Source of the DNA: Rhinopomastus cyanomelas
Taxonomy: Eukaryota > Chordata > Aves > Bucerotiformes > Rhinopomastidae
DNA length: 64,000 nucleotides
Direction of reading: 5' to 3'
NCBI GenBank assembly: GCA_013400115.1
Contig: VXBP01008287.1
Span: forward strand, 435,351 to 499,350
Positions within the stretch are counted from its first letter, which is position 1. The number at the start of each line of letters is the position of its first letter. Made by a program: the position numbers and the translations under genes. Shown piece by piece: positions 11,849 to 22,373 of the stretch. The notes under the pieces were generated by a model. The model saw only the letters and a program-made list of their open reading frames with translations, ran no database searches and was not told the DNA's origin.

Positions 11849-12045
11849 ATCATGGAATCAGAGACCAGCTCAGGTTGGAAGGTATTACAGAAGACCATCT
11901 GGTCCAACCTTTAATAGGAAAAAAGAGCCTAGAAGAAATTCTCTACCACCCCACTCAATCACATCTTGAAACCCTAGGGAGGTCTGATTGCTTAGCTTAG
12001 TGACTGATTGTTCTCACTGTACAAAATGTCTTCCTTATCTCAAGA
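11849..12045 (-). mobile_element. Ancient, diverged CR1 fragment
   Basis: GATCATGGAATCAGAGACC and CAGGTTGGAAGGTATTACAG, then CATCTGGTCCAACC, give a recognisable minus-strand CR1 tail. The following bases align only loosely to the ORF2 end, so the right edge is uncertain. Confidence 0.65.
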
Positions 12046-13867
12046 TGGTGGGATCACTCTGCCTAAAGGAAAGCCTTTTCTACTCCTTCTGATTTATTAT
12101 TGACAGTCCAAACAATGTGAGGGCTTTCCTCATTTTTCTACTGCCTTTTCCTACTGTCCACTTCAAGGTTATGAAGCAAGATAGACCCAAGTGCTGATTT
12201 CAAGAGCAGGTTTAGGAAGGTCAGCTCCGGTCGCAGTCGGTTCAATCTGCCAGTTGTAGCAGGATGCATTCTTTTCCTTAGCTGCAAAGCATGGCACTTG
12301 AGATATCCTGTAGGATATAAAACAATGTCTGCTGCAGCATTTCTCTCCAGATATTTTTGGGAAAAGGGCCAGACAAGCACCACAATCAGTTACATGTTCC
12401 AAATGCAGACCCTGCTCCTAGTTCCAACCTCTTGTCTGTCATATACACTAAGAATGAGGCTACGCTCTCCACCCCAGAGAGGATCTTTGCCTCAGAGTCA
12501 CACACTATCAATCAGTCTGCTCCCAGTAATGAGGAAAGATGCTTTCCTTCCTTCCACCTTCTCTTTGGACCTTCGCCTCCCCAGTGGGATCGTTTTACTG
12601 TGTAAAGGAGGACAGAAGTAGACAGAAAGAAACACGTCAATATGTGCATTGAAGAGGGATGGCAAACAAAACAGAATGAAATATCTGAAAGCACATGGGA
12701 ATTGGCTGGAAATGAGAAAGAGAAGCAGCTATCATGCCTTTTACTGCTGCACATGGAGTTAGTTTTGAAAAGTTCCTTGTCCCTGTCCTACCTCTCCCCC
12801 TGCTCGCCCAGTCTCCTGGGGAGAGGAAGGTAGCAAAGGCATCATTACAAAATTAATCACCTTGAAAAGGGTAGAAACCCAAGATTTTCAAATCATTGCA
12901 AGAGGCAGAAGCGTCTTTGGGGGAAAGTTCAAACAGCTTCTTTTGCTTGAGGACTGCTGGAAAAAATATGGCAATCATTAGCTTCTCTCTTGCCAGTTCA
13001 GGGTAGTCCATTTAATTCACACATGATAAACAACAGACACGAACATAACTCCAATAGCAATATTAAGGTTGCCTCTCTTGCCAAGATTTATGCCACTAAA
13101 AAGCACATGTGCAAACCCATGTGAGCCTGGAAAGGGTTAATGCTGGAAGCACGTGCTTCTTGAAGAGAGGTACCAGGAGGGACTGGAGATCAGCAGGATG
13201 ACATACGTCTCTCTCACTGCATGACCATCTATGGATATGGCAGGATGAACACATCTGGACAACCCTCACATCCTCAGCTGAGCCAGCTGCACCACGCATT
13301 GCACAGAAGTGTCCCAGAATGCATCTGAAAGGACAGACCTAGCATGGAGGTGCAAGGACCTGCCCGAATTTTGGGGTAGACCCTAAAGCCTCACAAGAAT
13401 ACTCAACCTAGGTCTCAGGCCACTGCCCATACCCAAGGAAGTCCAGGAAACTGGGTCATTTTCCACTCTTATGTGGACAATCAACAACACTTCTGCTCAG
13501 ACAGGGTAGGTTTACTACATGGACCACCAAATACTTGGGATAGCCAGCAGCCAGTTGACTGTCAGAAGCCAGATCTGTACTTGGAATTATCATTAAAGAG
13601 AAACATTTCATCCAGCCAGAGCCTCCTGCTCTCTGGCCTCAGAGAGATCACTACAAAAACAGGAACCAGTGTCTGACCTGAAGCCGTTTTTACATCTTCC
13701 CAGTGCCATGTGTTTACTCTCTCCACAAACATTCCATGCCACTGAATTCTCGGTGTCATGTCGACGCGCTGAAATAAGCTCTGCAGCATCAAAGCAATCC
13801 AGTTTTACCCAGAACCCATGACACTGCATAGGAGGATTTTTTCCACTGTGGCTTTGGCATCATGTGC
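12046..13867. other. Unannotated DNA
   Basis: No repeat or gene recognised. Overlapping frames at 12138-12754 on both strands look like chance. Confidence 0.4.
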
Positions 13868-13995
13868 TCAGTGACCTCAAACAGGTAGTGTTATCTTTCT
13901 TCACCTTTTTGTTCAACAGAGATACTGATACTGCCCACCCCTGTAAAGCACTTTGATGTCTACCGATGATAAAAAGCCAAGTGCTGACATTATTG
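13868..13995 (+). repeat. Ancient MIR/CORE-SINE-like remnant
   Basis: A diverged but ordered series of matches to the amniote MIR-like family is visible. GTGACCTCAAACAGGT stands for the GACCTTGGGCAAGT block. It is followed by a run ending GATACTGATACTGCC, then CTGTAAAGCACTTTGATGTC with an AT-rich end (GTGCTGACATTATT). The tail motif of the type TGTAAAGCRCTTTGAGATCT is the most diagnostic part. The family name is from memory; high divergence implies great age. Confidence 0.5.
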
Positions 13996-15027
13996 TGCAG
14001 CAAGCATTTACTCTCATCTTCTCAAAATCTCTCCCTCCTTCGTTTCCATTGAACAACCCCTTTGTTCTTGTGTAATGAAACACTGAGGAGACTCACAACT
14101 GCTCACAGAAGTGCAAACGAATGGATGTAGCCTGACTGAGAGCCCTCCTGCAGGGCAGGGCTTGCAGGGGTGAAACCCTGGCTCCACTGACCTCAGTGGG
14201 ATCACTGCCAACAGGGTGACTCCTTTATTGCTGATTCACAGTACATGATAGTAAGAAAAGCATTTCATAACATCTTCTAATCTGCTTTTCAACAGTTTAG
14301 TCATCCCAAAAGCCACTATGAATAAAGATTACTCTTCCCTTTCAACAAATGGACCCCTTAAGTAAAACTCTGCCTGGTTAATGATTCCTGTGCTGTATGG
14401 TTGCTATTTTTATGGTTTTATGGTGAAGTTAGCACCATCTGTGACCAAATGACACACTCAAGCCCAGTAACCTTTTGGGGAAATGACAGATGATGTCTGC
14501 TGCTCATTTCATGTGTGTTTTGCCTAGTACAGTCTCCAAGGAAAGGAAGAAGGTGCCAAAACTGAAATAAGAAAGATAGCACTGGTAAATGTCAGAGCTC
14601 CCTGGTGAGCACAGAGGTCTCTAAGACTTGAGAATGCTGAACAGATGACTCACTGGGAAGGGTTGCTGCTCGTCCTGTTTTTGACAGATGGGACACTAAC
14701 TTTTTTAATCCTAGGATCCTACATTTTTATGGTATTATAGTAGCATCTAGAGGTCTTACTATCGAAGGCAAAGGCTTTTGGGTTTGTGCGGGGCAGAAGC
14801 TATTATGCAGGATGGGAGAATTGGACTTAATGTCAAACTTTGAGGCCAAATCTTTGTATGAGTACTTTGGAGCTGCTTACAGCCAGTGTATGCTTTACAG
14901 AAGAGCATTTTCCTTACAGAAAATACAGGTTCTGTTACATTATACATAGACACTAGGTCTCCAAGGATCAGCACTTCACACCTGTCCTCAGAGCTTAACT
15001 AGGCAATGCAGAGATTTTACCATAGAC
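13996..15027. other. Unannotated DNA apart from a small ancient fragment
   Basis: Apart from the candidate at 14729-14757, nothing is recognised. Confidence 0.4.
14729..14757. repeat. Possible fragment of the same ancient amniote repeat
   Basis: GGTATTATAGTAGCATCTAG followed by AGGTC resembles the ATTACAGTAGCACCTAGAGG head of the ancient repeat also seen at 25692. The match is only about 26 bases, so chance is possible. Confidence 0.3.
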
Positions 15028-15653
15028 ATCAGGTGAAGCCATGCTGACTGTCCCTAATGACCCTCTTGTCCTTGATGTGCCTGGAGACAGCGTCTAGGAT
15101 AAATTGTTCCATCAGCTTTCCTGGGATGGAGGTGAGGCTGACCAGTCTAGTTACTTGGGTCCTTCTTCTTACCCTTTTTGAAGATGGGAGTGACATTTGC
15201 TACCCTCCAGTCCCTAGGCACCTCTCCTGATCCCCATGACTAAGAAAAGATGATGGAGACTGGCTTAATAATGACTTCTGCCGTCTCCCTTAGCACGTGT
15301 GGGTGCATCCCATCTGGGCCTGTGGATCTATGTACATCCACTTTGCGCAACTGACCTCTAACCCAGTTCTGATCAGCCAAGGCAGGCTCCTCTCTTGCCT
15401 CGACTTCTTCTGGAGCCTCATCAGTCTGGGGTTTGATATCAGGACAGCTCCCAGAAGTATAGACAGAGGCATAGAAGGTGTTGAGTATCTCTGCTTTCTC
15501 TGTATCCTCTGTTTGCAGGACACCCACCTCACTCAGTAGGGGGCCTACATTGCCTCTAGGTTCAGTTTTACCTGCAGTGTATTTGAAGAAGCCCTTTTTG
15601 TTGCCCTTGACCTCTCTTGCAAGGTTTAATTCCAAGGTGGCTTTGGCTTTTTT
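15028..15653 (-). pseudogene. CR1 ORF2 remnant: linker and N-terminal reverse transcriptase
   Basis: The minus frame 15635-15240 (131 aa) reads LNLAREVKGNKKGFFKY, then TEDTEKAEILNTFYASVYTS, then GPDGMHPHVLRETAEVIIKP. These are hallmarks of the CR1 ORF2 segment just before the polymerase fingers. It ends at a stop codon after VSIIFS. The next segment continues with GEVPRDWR, NVTPIFKKGKK and SLTSIPGKLMEQFIL, with a 2-base frame break near YRLVSLTS, and stops after SQHGFT. The palm motifs, including FADD, are absent. The stop after VSIIFS occurs at the same place in the plus-strand copy at 35298-37147. Confidence 0.88.
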
Positions 15654-16346
15654 GGTAATAGTCAGATGATCTCACCAGGTTAGAGAGCATCCTAGTGATA
15701 TCCCTGATTTGGGCTCCAGATAAACTGCAGACTTCCCTATGATGGAGGTCAGCTCTGCATATTGGGCCCTCAGTCCCTTTCAGGAGCGGGTCTCCAATAA
15801 CTAGGACCCTTCTCTTCTTTGTGGAGGAGGTCATCATATTATTGGAAGAGTTCCCGGATTTATGCAACCTTGCTAGGACCTCCAGTATGGGTCCTCTATA
15901 TCCTTATTAGACCAGGTGTCTTTCAGTAGGGGCTTATATCTATTACTCAATGGCAACTAAGAAGGTGAGGCAGGCAAGGGCAGTGCTCACCTTCTGCCAT
16001 GGCCCTTCACTTGGCTTCACTCACCCCTTCTAATTGGGCTTCTGTCCTCCATCTGAGAGGTGAAGGATACTTGTGCTCCTTGCTCCTGGCTCTTATCTGG
16101 CTGTTGTCCAGACTGGGCTCCACCAGTCTACCTCTATTTTAGCCTCTCCAATTCTCCTGAGCCTTTCTACTTCCGCTTGTAGCTTTTCAACCTGATCTTG
16201 CAGATGTGCTGCTCGATTAAGCAGAAAATCCACCTGCTCACACCGTAGACAGCCAGGAAAACTTGAGAAGTGTTGCATTCCTGGCAGCGTGTCACCTGCA
16301 CTGCCTCATCTTGTTGGGGGACCTCTGTTTGAGTTCCCACATCCAT
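15654..16346 (-). pseudogene. CR1 ORF1 pseudogene (coiled coil and esterase-like part)
   Basis: Translation from the ATG at 16346-16344 gives MDVGTQTEVPQQDEAVQVTR followed by CQEC. After a frame break, the frame at 16278-16093 gives GCLRC and then LNRAAHLQDQVEKLQAEVER, a leucine-heptad coiled coil. Two CxxC pairs suggest a zinc-knuckle-like module. Further on, the frame at 15867-15568 gives RRVLVIGDPLLKGTEGPICR, the block-I region of the SGNH esterase domain known from CR1 ORF1. The usual catalytic serine of the GDSLL motif is replaced (GDPLL). The frame then runs directly into ORF2 sequence at about 15653, so the rest of the esterase domain is deleted. The protein normally binds the element's RNA. 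This copy has frameshifts and stops and is not functional. Confidence 0.85.
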
Positions 16347-16630
16347 ATGCAGTGGTGACTGTAGCCTGGTCTTCCTCTGCTACCGTGTGGTTACCTTCCT
16401 TTGTTGGTTTTTTTTTTGCACCCTGGCTGGTGTGTGCAATCTGAGCACAACTCCCGGTTTCGCCTCCCTTAAAGAGTTCTGGGTCTGCCCCGGCCGCGGT
16501 GTCTGCTTGGTAATGCCGTGAGAGTACCCAAACCCCATCGGCTGCCTTGTGGCTCCCCTGAGCTTTCCCGTTCAGGGAAACCCCAGATCACCCAGAAACC
16601 TCAATAAAATAGCGTTTGGGGACCAGTGCT
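16347..16630 (-). promoter_or_regulatory. CR1 5' UTR, GC- and CpG-rich (relic promoter)
   Basis: The segment upstream of the ORF1 start holds the most CpG-rich stretch noticed in the window (CCCCGGCCGCGG around 16488). It also has a T10 run at about 16412 (A-run in the sense strand). Full-length CR1 elements carry an internal promoter in a GC-rich 5' UTR, so this is probably its relic. Activity cannot be judged. A plus-strand AATAAA near 16602 gives a faint LTR-like look, but no LTR partner is seen. Confidence 0.5.
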
Positions 16631-19556
16631 CTCACTGATGCGTGCAGTCTACAGTGGAATGAACAGCTTAGAGTCTGCTACTGTCTGTGAACTGAACCAG
16701 ACCTGGAGTGAAGTCTTGACCTGAGACAATAGCAGCTTTGTCATCGGCGTAAGTGGGACCAGTTCATTACCGCAGGATTTCTAACTCAGGCATTAGAGCC
16801 TTGTACTTCTGACAAATTTAATCTGGAAGCCCTGAGCTCACTACCATCAACTGTGGATGTGATTACATGGGTAGACAGGATAAAGCTGAGGTACTCAGAG
16901 TATTTCTGCTCTACTTCTGCTTCCAAATTTGAAGCTGTCATTCAACCGCTGCTGTCCAGCCAACCAATTGTTCTTCTGGGGAAAAAGTCCTGTGGCTAAC
17001 ACACCCCCGTGGTCTACCATTTAACGTGCTGCTGGAGGAACACAAATTTGCCTGCTCCCCCCTCTCCTTCTTATCCAGTTGAAATAATAAATATTTTACT
17101 CATGATTTATTAGATTTCAGTTTGTTGAAAAGATCCTCCAAACAAATGAAGTTTTAATGGCAACAAATGCCAGCCGCAGCACATTAGAAAATATAAACAG
17201 CAGCGGAGACCGTTAAACAAAAACCACTTCGGATACAGCTGACATAGTGCTCAGCAATCTTCACCTCCTGAGGCCAGGGCCCTCGAGACAGGGTCACAGC
17301 AAGTCCCTCACTGGAAGAAGAAATCTGGAAGTACCACAGATGTGAGTCATTTGAATGCTGAATGCTGTAAGAAAGACTTTTGAAGTGATCAGCCCAGGTT
17401 TTGTGTTGCTCAGGACCACAGGCAAGACCTCAATGAAGGGTTTCATTTATAAGAGGAAGAGTGGAGACAGCCCCTACTCCTATTACTGGAGACAGTCCCT
17501 TCCTAGTGCCTTCCCACTGCACACTGCTTTTTCCAGCCCAGTCCTGTGATCTCCTCTTGACAAACAGGCTCAGAGTCGAGGTCCACCACTGCATGAGGCA
17601 CCTGCACAGCACCTGTGCTGGAGCTCCAGAAAGCATCCAGTGTGCTCACAGCCCATGTCTGTCTCCCTCAAACATCTGTCCTTGCATGGGTAAAAGCAAG
17701 GGAGTCCTGTTTGCCTGGCTTTATTCTCTGCACATCTCCTCTCTTCTCCCATGAGACTTGTCAGCACAAGCAATTGTGCAATCACTCTTAAAGCAAATGC
17801 TGTCAGAATGGTCAGATCCCTCCAATACTTCTATAAGAATTACTTTTTCTGACTCTTTTTTACAATATTAGAGTGGCCACATCTGAGTGCTTGGTGCTGG
17901 GGCATGTACAGATCAGCAGGAGATCAGGTGGATGTGTCTGGGAGTCACTAAGCTCCTCAGTAAGTTCATCTTCAGCTAGAATGAGATACCACAGCATCAC
18001 CTCATGAGCAAATGTCCCTGTTGTTGATAGCATCCCACACTGTTGTGGATTTACATCTATTAACAGACCACCCAGAAAAGAGTATTTGGCATATGAGTGA
18101 ACCTTGACTGCTGCCACTGCTCATTTAGCCCTGGATTTAACTTGAATTCCTTTACTCTTTCTCCTGAGGATGAGACAAGTAAATCATCCTCCCAAGAAGT
18201 GCCTGTCTATTTATTGCATCTCTGGGATCTGCAACTGGACCCACTGTAAAAAGAACAGAGGAAGAACCTTGGTGAACCATTCTGCTGAGGTGTAGTTTGC
18301 CTGAGAAAGATGCACGTGAGACACACCTTTGCGAAGAGGGTACACAGCTAGTTGTCACAGGATAACAGCTGAGGCTCTGTCCTGCACAAGACTAACCAGT
18401 TGCCTCTATCCAGTACATTAGCTGGACTTCAGGCTTGTTTGAGGTTTAAAATAAAAACTTCAGGGCTTGTGGAAGGTAACAGACAGACTAAACATTTACC
18501 AAGACTCATTTGAGCCAACAGTGGCTCTCTTGAACCTGAGGAGCAGTTTCTAGACCAGAGTAAAGACTCAATCTCAGAAGATTTTGATTGTTCAGCTCAA
18601 ACCAGTAGCTCACTGTGGCCCACCAAAAGACTTCTGTACTCACCAAGGTGACAGAGCACATCCAGACAGACCAACTGCCAGGGGTCTCAGGCTGGGTCCC
18701 CTTCACAGTGGTGTGCCACTATGGAAGCTCTTCGAGCCATGGAAGCTTAACTGCCACATAAGGGATGGGAGGCTCCTACCTGAGAGATAAGCCACTCTAT
18801 TGCTTCACAGCAATCACAGCGAAGTCCGCCTAGAAAGGAACTAAGAAGAGCTACCCAAAAGCACAACTGTCTTCTGTCAAGCTCAGTCCAAGGATGTTTT
18901 CTACTGCACAGATCCTCATTTATCCCCAGCATTTCCTTAAAACATAGATGCCTTAATGAGTGCGTAGCTGGGATTGCCACCTTTTATGCAAACAGGGGAA
19001 GTATGGACAAGTAATGTGTTCCAGAGACTGGAAATCAGGATGTTTTGATTTGAGATAAAGTACAAAACATGTGTGAGTGACCAAAGACACCCTGCCTGAG
19101 CCTTTCAGGAAATAAATGATTTAAGACATTTTACCATCAGAGCAAGAGTTTATTGTCAATAAACCATTGTTTACTGTCTACACAAGAGCTGTGACTACTA
19201 CTTTATTCAAACATTCTTATTTTGTCTACTTAATCCATTCCAAGTTACTGCAAACAGTTTCCCTTTCATCATCTGTGGACGCCTGGGAAAGGGTGCTGAC
19301 TGTCTGTATGGAATACAAACTGCATTTCAACATCCCAGCATATCCAGGGCACCTCCAGCCCTGCATGTGCAATGACCTGAACAGACATTGCTTCCCTGCT
19401 CCTTTCCTAGCTCCAAGGGTAGTCAGTAGGCTTCATACAGTATTTTGCTGAGGCTAAGAATTAATTCTACCTTGGAGAAGCACGGCCCCTGCCAGTACAG
19501 CTTGTACAGCTCTGCAAGCCCCAGGCTAAGCCCATGATATACCACCATGGTTCAGA
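16631..19556. other. Long repeat-poor stretch
   Basis: About 2.9 kb with no transposable element or gene recognised. All frames are under 100 aa and unfamiliar. A 7-base inverted repeat GTTTATT/AATAAAC occurs near 19149. Confidence 0.45.
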
Positions 19557-19737
19557 CAGATTGTCCAATGTTGGAACAGGCTTCCTAGGGAAGTGCTGGA
19601 GTCACCACCCCTTAAGGTACTTAAAGGATGTGTAGATGTGGTGTTGAGGGACATGATTCAGTAGTGACTTGGCAGTGCTGGGTTAATGGCTGATGATCTT
19701 AAAGGTCTTTTCCATCCAAAATGATTCTGTGATTCTT
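19557..19737 (+). mobile_element. CR1 LINE 3' end
   Basis: The ORF2 end (TTGGAACAGGCTTCCTAGGG) is followed by a 3' UTR with GGACATGATTCAGTAGTGAC, CTTAAAGGTCTTTTCC and the terminal ATGATTCTGTGATTCTTT. It is the subfamily also represented at 40083 and 52943. Confidence 0.9.
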
Positions 19738-20883
19738 TGCCAAGTGTCTGGAAAACACTAAGTTTCATTTAAAAAACCAAAACAGCCATAAAGCTCACAA
19801 TGATCTACAGTAAAAAAGCTAGCACTACTCCAGTGTGTGGGGTTCACCATAAAAAGACTGGCTGCTCTGGGAAAAGGCATGATCCAGTTGATTGTGAAGC
19901 ATACACCAAATACTAACAATCAGATTGACTTAATGACTTAGAAAATCTCCCAGTCATCACTATGAGCACCACACTGTGTTGTGTGCTGAGACATATCATA
20001 ACTAAACTGCAGCAGACCATCATTGTTCACGGAATGAGCAATGTCAGGAACCCAAAGTGGCCAGTGTGGATTTGCAAGGGATCATGCAACTATCTCTGCA
20101 GAGTAAAAACCATCTGTTTGACACCTGAGGATTTAGATTTCATTCTTAACTAAAGATCAGGAGAGGACTCCGGTCAAGGAGAAGGCAGCAAGGAAAGCGG
20201 ATGAGGTAAATAAATGAGTTTAATAAAAACAACCACTGATGACAGCAGGGGAGAAAAACAGAGCAACCTAAACACATTCACTAAGTAGGATGTCAACATA
20301 ACCAGAAACAGCTCAAGACTGTGCAGTGAGCAGCCCCACGCTGGTAAAGAGCCTAACTCAAAGCCCGTTGAGATCAGAGTCTTTCCGCTGACTTTGTCGT
20401 TTGTGACTGCATGACAAGTAAAACTTTTCCCACTGTAGACTGTCTGCCACAATATTTTTGTCTGTTTCTCTACACATTTTTCCACTGTTCTTAATAAAGC
20501 CATTTTCTTACATTATGTTAATATTTTAAAAAAGAAAACAAAAGAGAAATCCTTCATAAATACACAATCAACCCTGAGGTAATTTTCCTAAAATAATTTT
20601 TTAAATAAACTGCTCTGTACAAACTTCAGTCACTTCAAAATGTGCTTTGAAACTGAAGACTGTGGAAAAGCTAAAGAAGTGATTGCTGATAAATAGTTCC
20701 ATATGATTTATTGAATATAATATCCTTCCCCCTAGAACAGAATACTTTTTTAGATCTTTGGGCATGGACTTTTTGCCCACTAAGTGATGTGTGTTAAGGT
20801 TTAATAAGATATTTATATGCTAAAGAACTTCCTCCAGTTCCAGAACACCCTATACCTGTTGTGCTTCAGCACTACTCTCTTCA
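19738..20883. other. Unannotated, partly AT-rich DNA
   Basis: Nothing recognised. AT-rich at about 20510-20620. Confidence 0.45.
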
Positions 20884-21323
20884 ATAGAATCACAGAACAT
20901 TAGGGATTGGAAGGGAACTTGAAAGATCATCTAGTCCAATGCCCCTGCCACAGCAGGATCACCTAGAGCAAGTCACACGGGAACACATCCAGGTGGATTT
21001 TAACCATCTCCACAGAAGGAGACTCCACAACCTCTGTGGGCAGCCCCTTCCAGTGCTCTGTCACCAGGAAGAAGTTTCTTCTCATATTTATGCAGAACCT
21101 CATGTTCCAGCTCACACCCATTGCCCCTTGTCCTATCATTGGATGCCACTGAACAGAGCCTGGCTCCATCCTCCTGACACCCACCCTTTCCATATTTATA
21201 AGCATTAATGGGGTCACCCTTCAGTCTCTTTTTTTCCAAGCTCAAGAGACCCAGCTCCCTCAGCCTTTCCTCATAAGGGAGATGTTCCACTTCCTTCATT
21301 ATCTTTATGGCTCTGCACTGGAC
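20884..21323 (-). mobile_element. CR1 LINE, 5'-truncated
   Basis: A minus-strand copy begins AGAATCACAGAACATTAGGG and covers the 3' UTR plus the ORF2 end. The frame 21299-21000 reads MKEVEHLPYEERLRELGLLS, then LKGDPINAYKYGKG. Sequence identity to CR1 stops at GCACTGGAC. The neighbour at 21929 stops at the same element position. Confidence 0.95.
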
Positions 21324-21928
21324 AAATATCCTTTAGGATGAAACCGAACTAAACTGATGGAGTGGTACAGAAGTGATTTCTAGAAAACACTTGAAATGTT
21401 CCTCCTTGCTGTCAGACAAATAGAATGATGTCCATTTTTAGTTCGGCTGAGGCAACACCCAAAGATGTTCTGCTAAAATCCACAGAAAAGATCCTGGGGT
21501 CTGAAGGAGAGTGGGAGTTGTCACGGCTCCACAGCATTAAACACATATAGGGGCAATGTAACAGCAGATGGAGAGTTTTAATGGCAAGATTATGGGGAAC
21601 TGCCTTTTGACAGCAGCTCTCAGAAACTTAGCCACTTGCTGTATTTCAGAAGAGGTCAGATGAGGCATTTCAATATATTGCACTGGGCCTCAGATATATC
21701 TGGAAAGACTCAGTGTGTAAACAAACCTGGAACATGGCACCTTTCCAGCCTTCTTGCACAGCTCTGGTGCACCAGTTACCTTACAAACTCTTGGGAAGCC
21801 TCCCTGGGTAGGCAAACACAACTCTGCTTTCAAGGCACTTCACACTTGCTATGTAAGATCAGTGTTTTCTGCCAGAAATTACCCAGGTTTAAACACACAC
21901 AGGCACGTCCACACACAGGAGCCTCAGA
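21324..21928. other. Spacer between two similar CR1 copies
   Basis: No feature recognised; it does not resemble the flanks outside the two CR1 copies. Confidence 0.4.
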
Positions 21929-22373
21929 TCACAGAACCACAGAACATTAGGGATTGGAAGGGAACTTGAAAGATATCCAGTCCAATCCCCCTGCCAAGAC
22001 AGGATCACCTAGACCAAGTCACACAGGAACATATCCAGGTGGGTTTTAAACATCTCCAGAGAAGAAGATTCCACAACCCCCCTGGGCAGCCTCTTCCAGT
22101 GCTCTGTCACGCTCACTGCAAAGAATTTCCTTCTCATATTTCTATGGAACCTCCCATGTTCCAGCTTACACCCATTGCCCCCTGTCCTATCACTAGATGA
22201 CATTGAGAAGAGCCTGGCTCCACCCTCCTGACACCCACCCTTCACATATTTATAGACATTAATGAGGTCACCCCTCAGTCTCCTCTTTTCCAAGCTAAAG
22301 AGACCCAGCTCCCTCAGCTTTTCCTCATAAGGGAGGTGTTCCACTTTCTTCATCAACCTCGTTGCTCTATGCT
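21929..22373 (-). mobile_element. CR1 LINE, 5'-truncated
   Basis: Same subfamily, strand and extent as 20884-21323. The frame 22356-22009 (115 aa) is still open and shows KVEHLPYEEKLRELGLFSLE, LRGDLINVYKYVKGGCQE and MRRKFFAVSVTEHWKRLPRG. The intact frame suggests a fairly young insertion. It ends at CTATGCTGGACT. Confidence 0.95.

Larger units (their letters stand above)
15028..16630 (-). mobile_element. Long CR1 LINE, internally deleted and 3'-truncated
   Basis: Read on the minus strand, this copy has four parts: a GC-rich 5' UTR (about 16630 to 16347), ORF1 (16346 to about 15654), a direct join into the ORF2 linker between endonuclease and reverse transcriptase (15653 to about 15313), and the start of the reverse transcriptase to about 15028. 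The C-terminal part of ORF1, the whole endonuclease, most of the reverse transcriptase and the 3' UTR are missing. It is the only copy in the window that keeps a 5' UTR and ORF1. The exact 5' end is uncertain because I cannot tell where UTR becomes flank. Confidence 0.88.

Noticed and set aside
15240..15635. Apparent 131-aa gene on the minus strand
   Set aside because: The sequence is CR1 ORF2 linker, not a host gene.
16440..16630. LTR-like segment with AATAAA and GC-rich flank
   Set aside because: No matching second LTR, no primer-binding site and no retroviral coding sequence; it fits better as the CR1 5' UTR.
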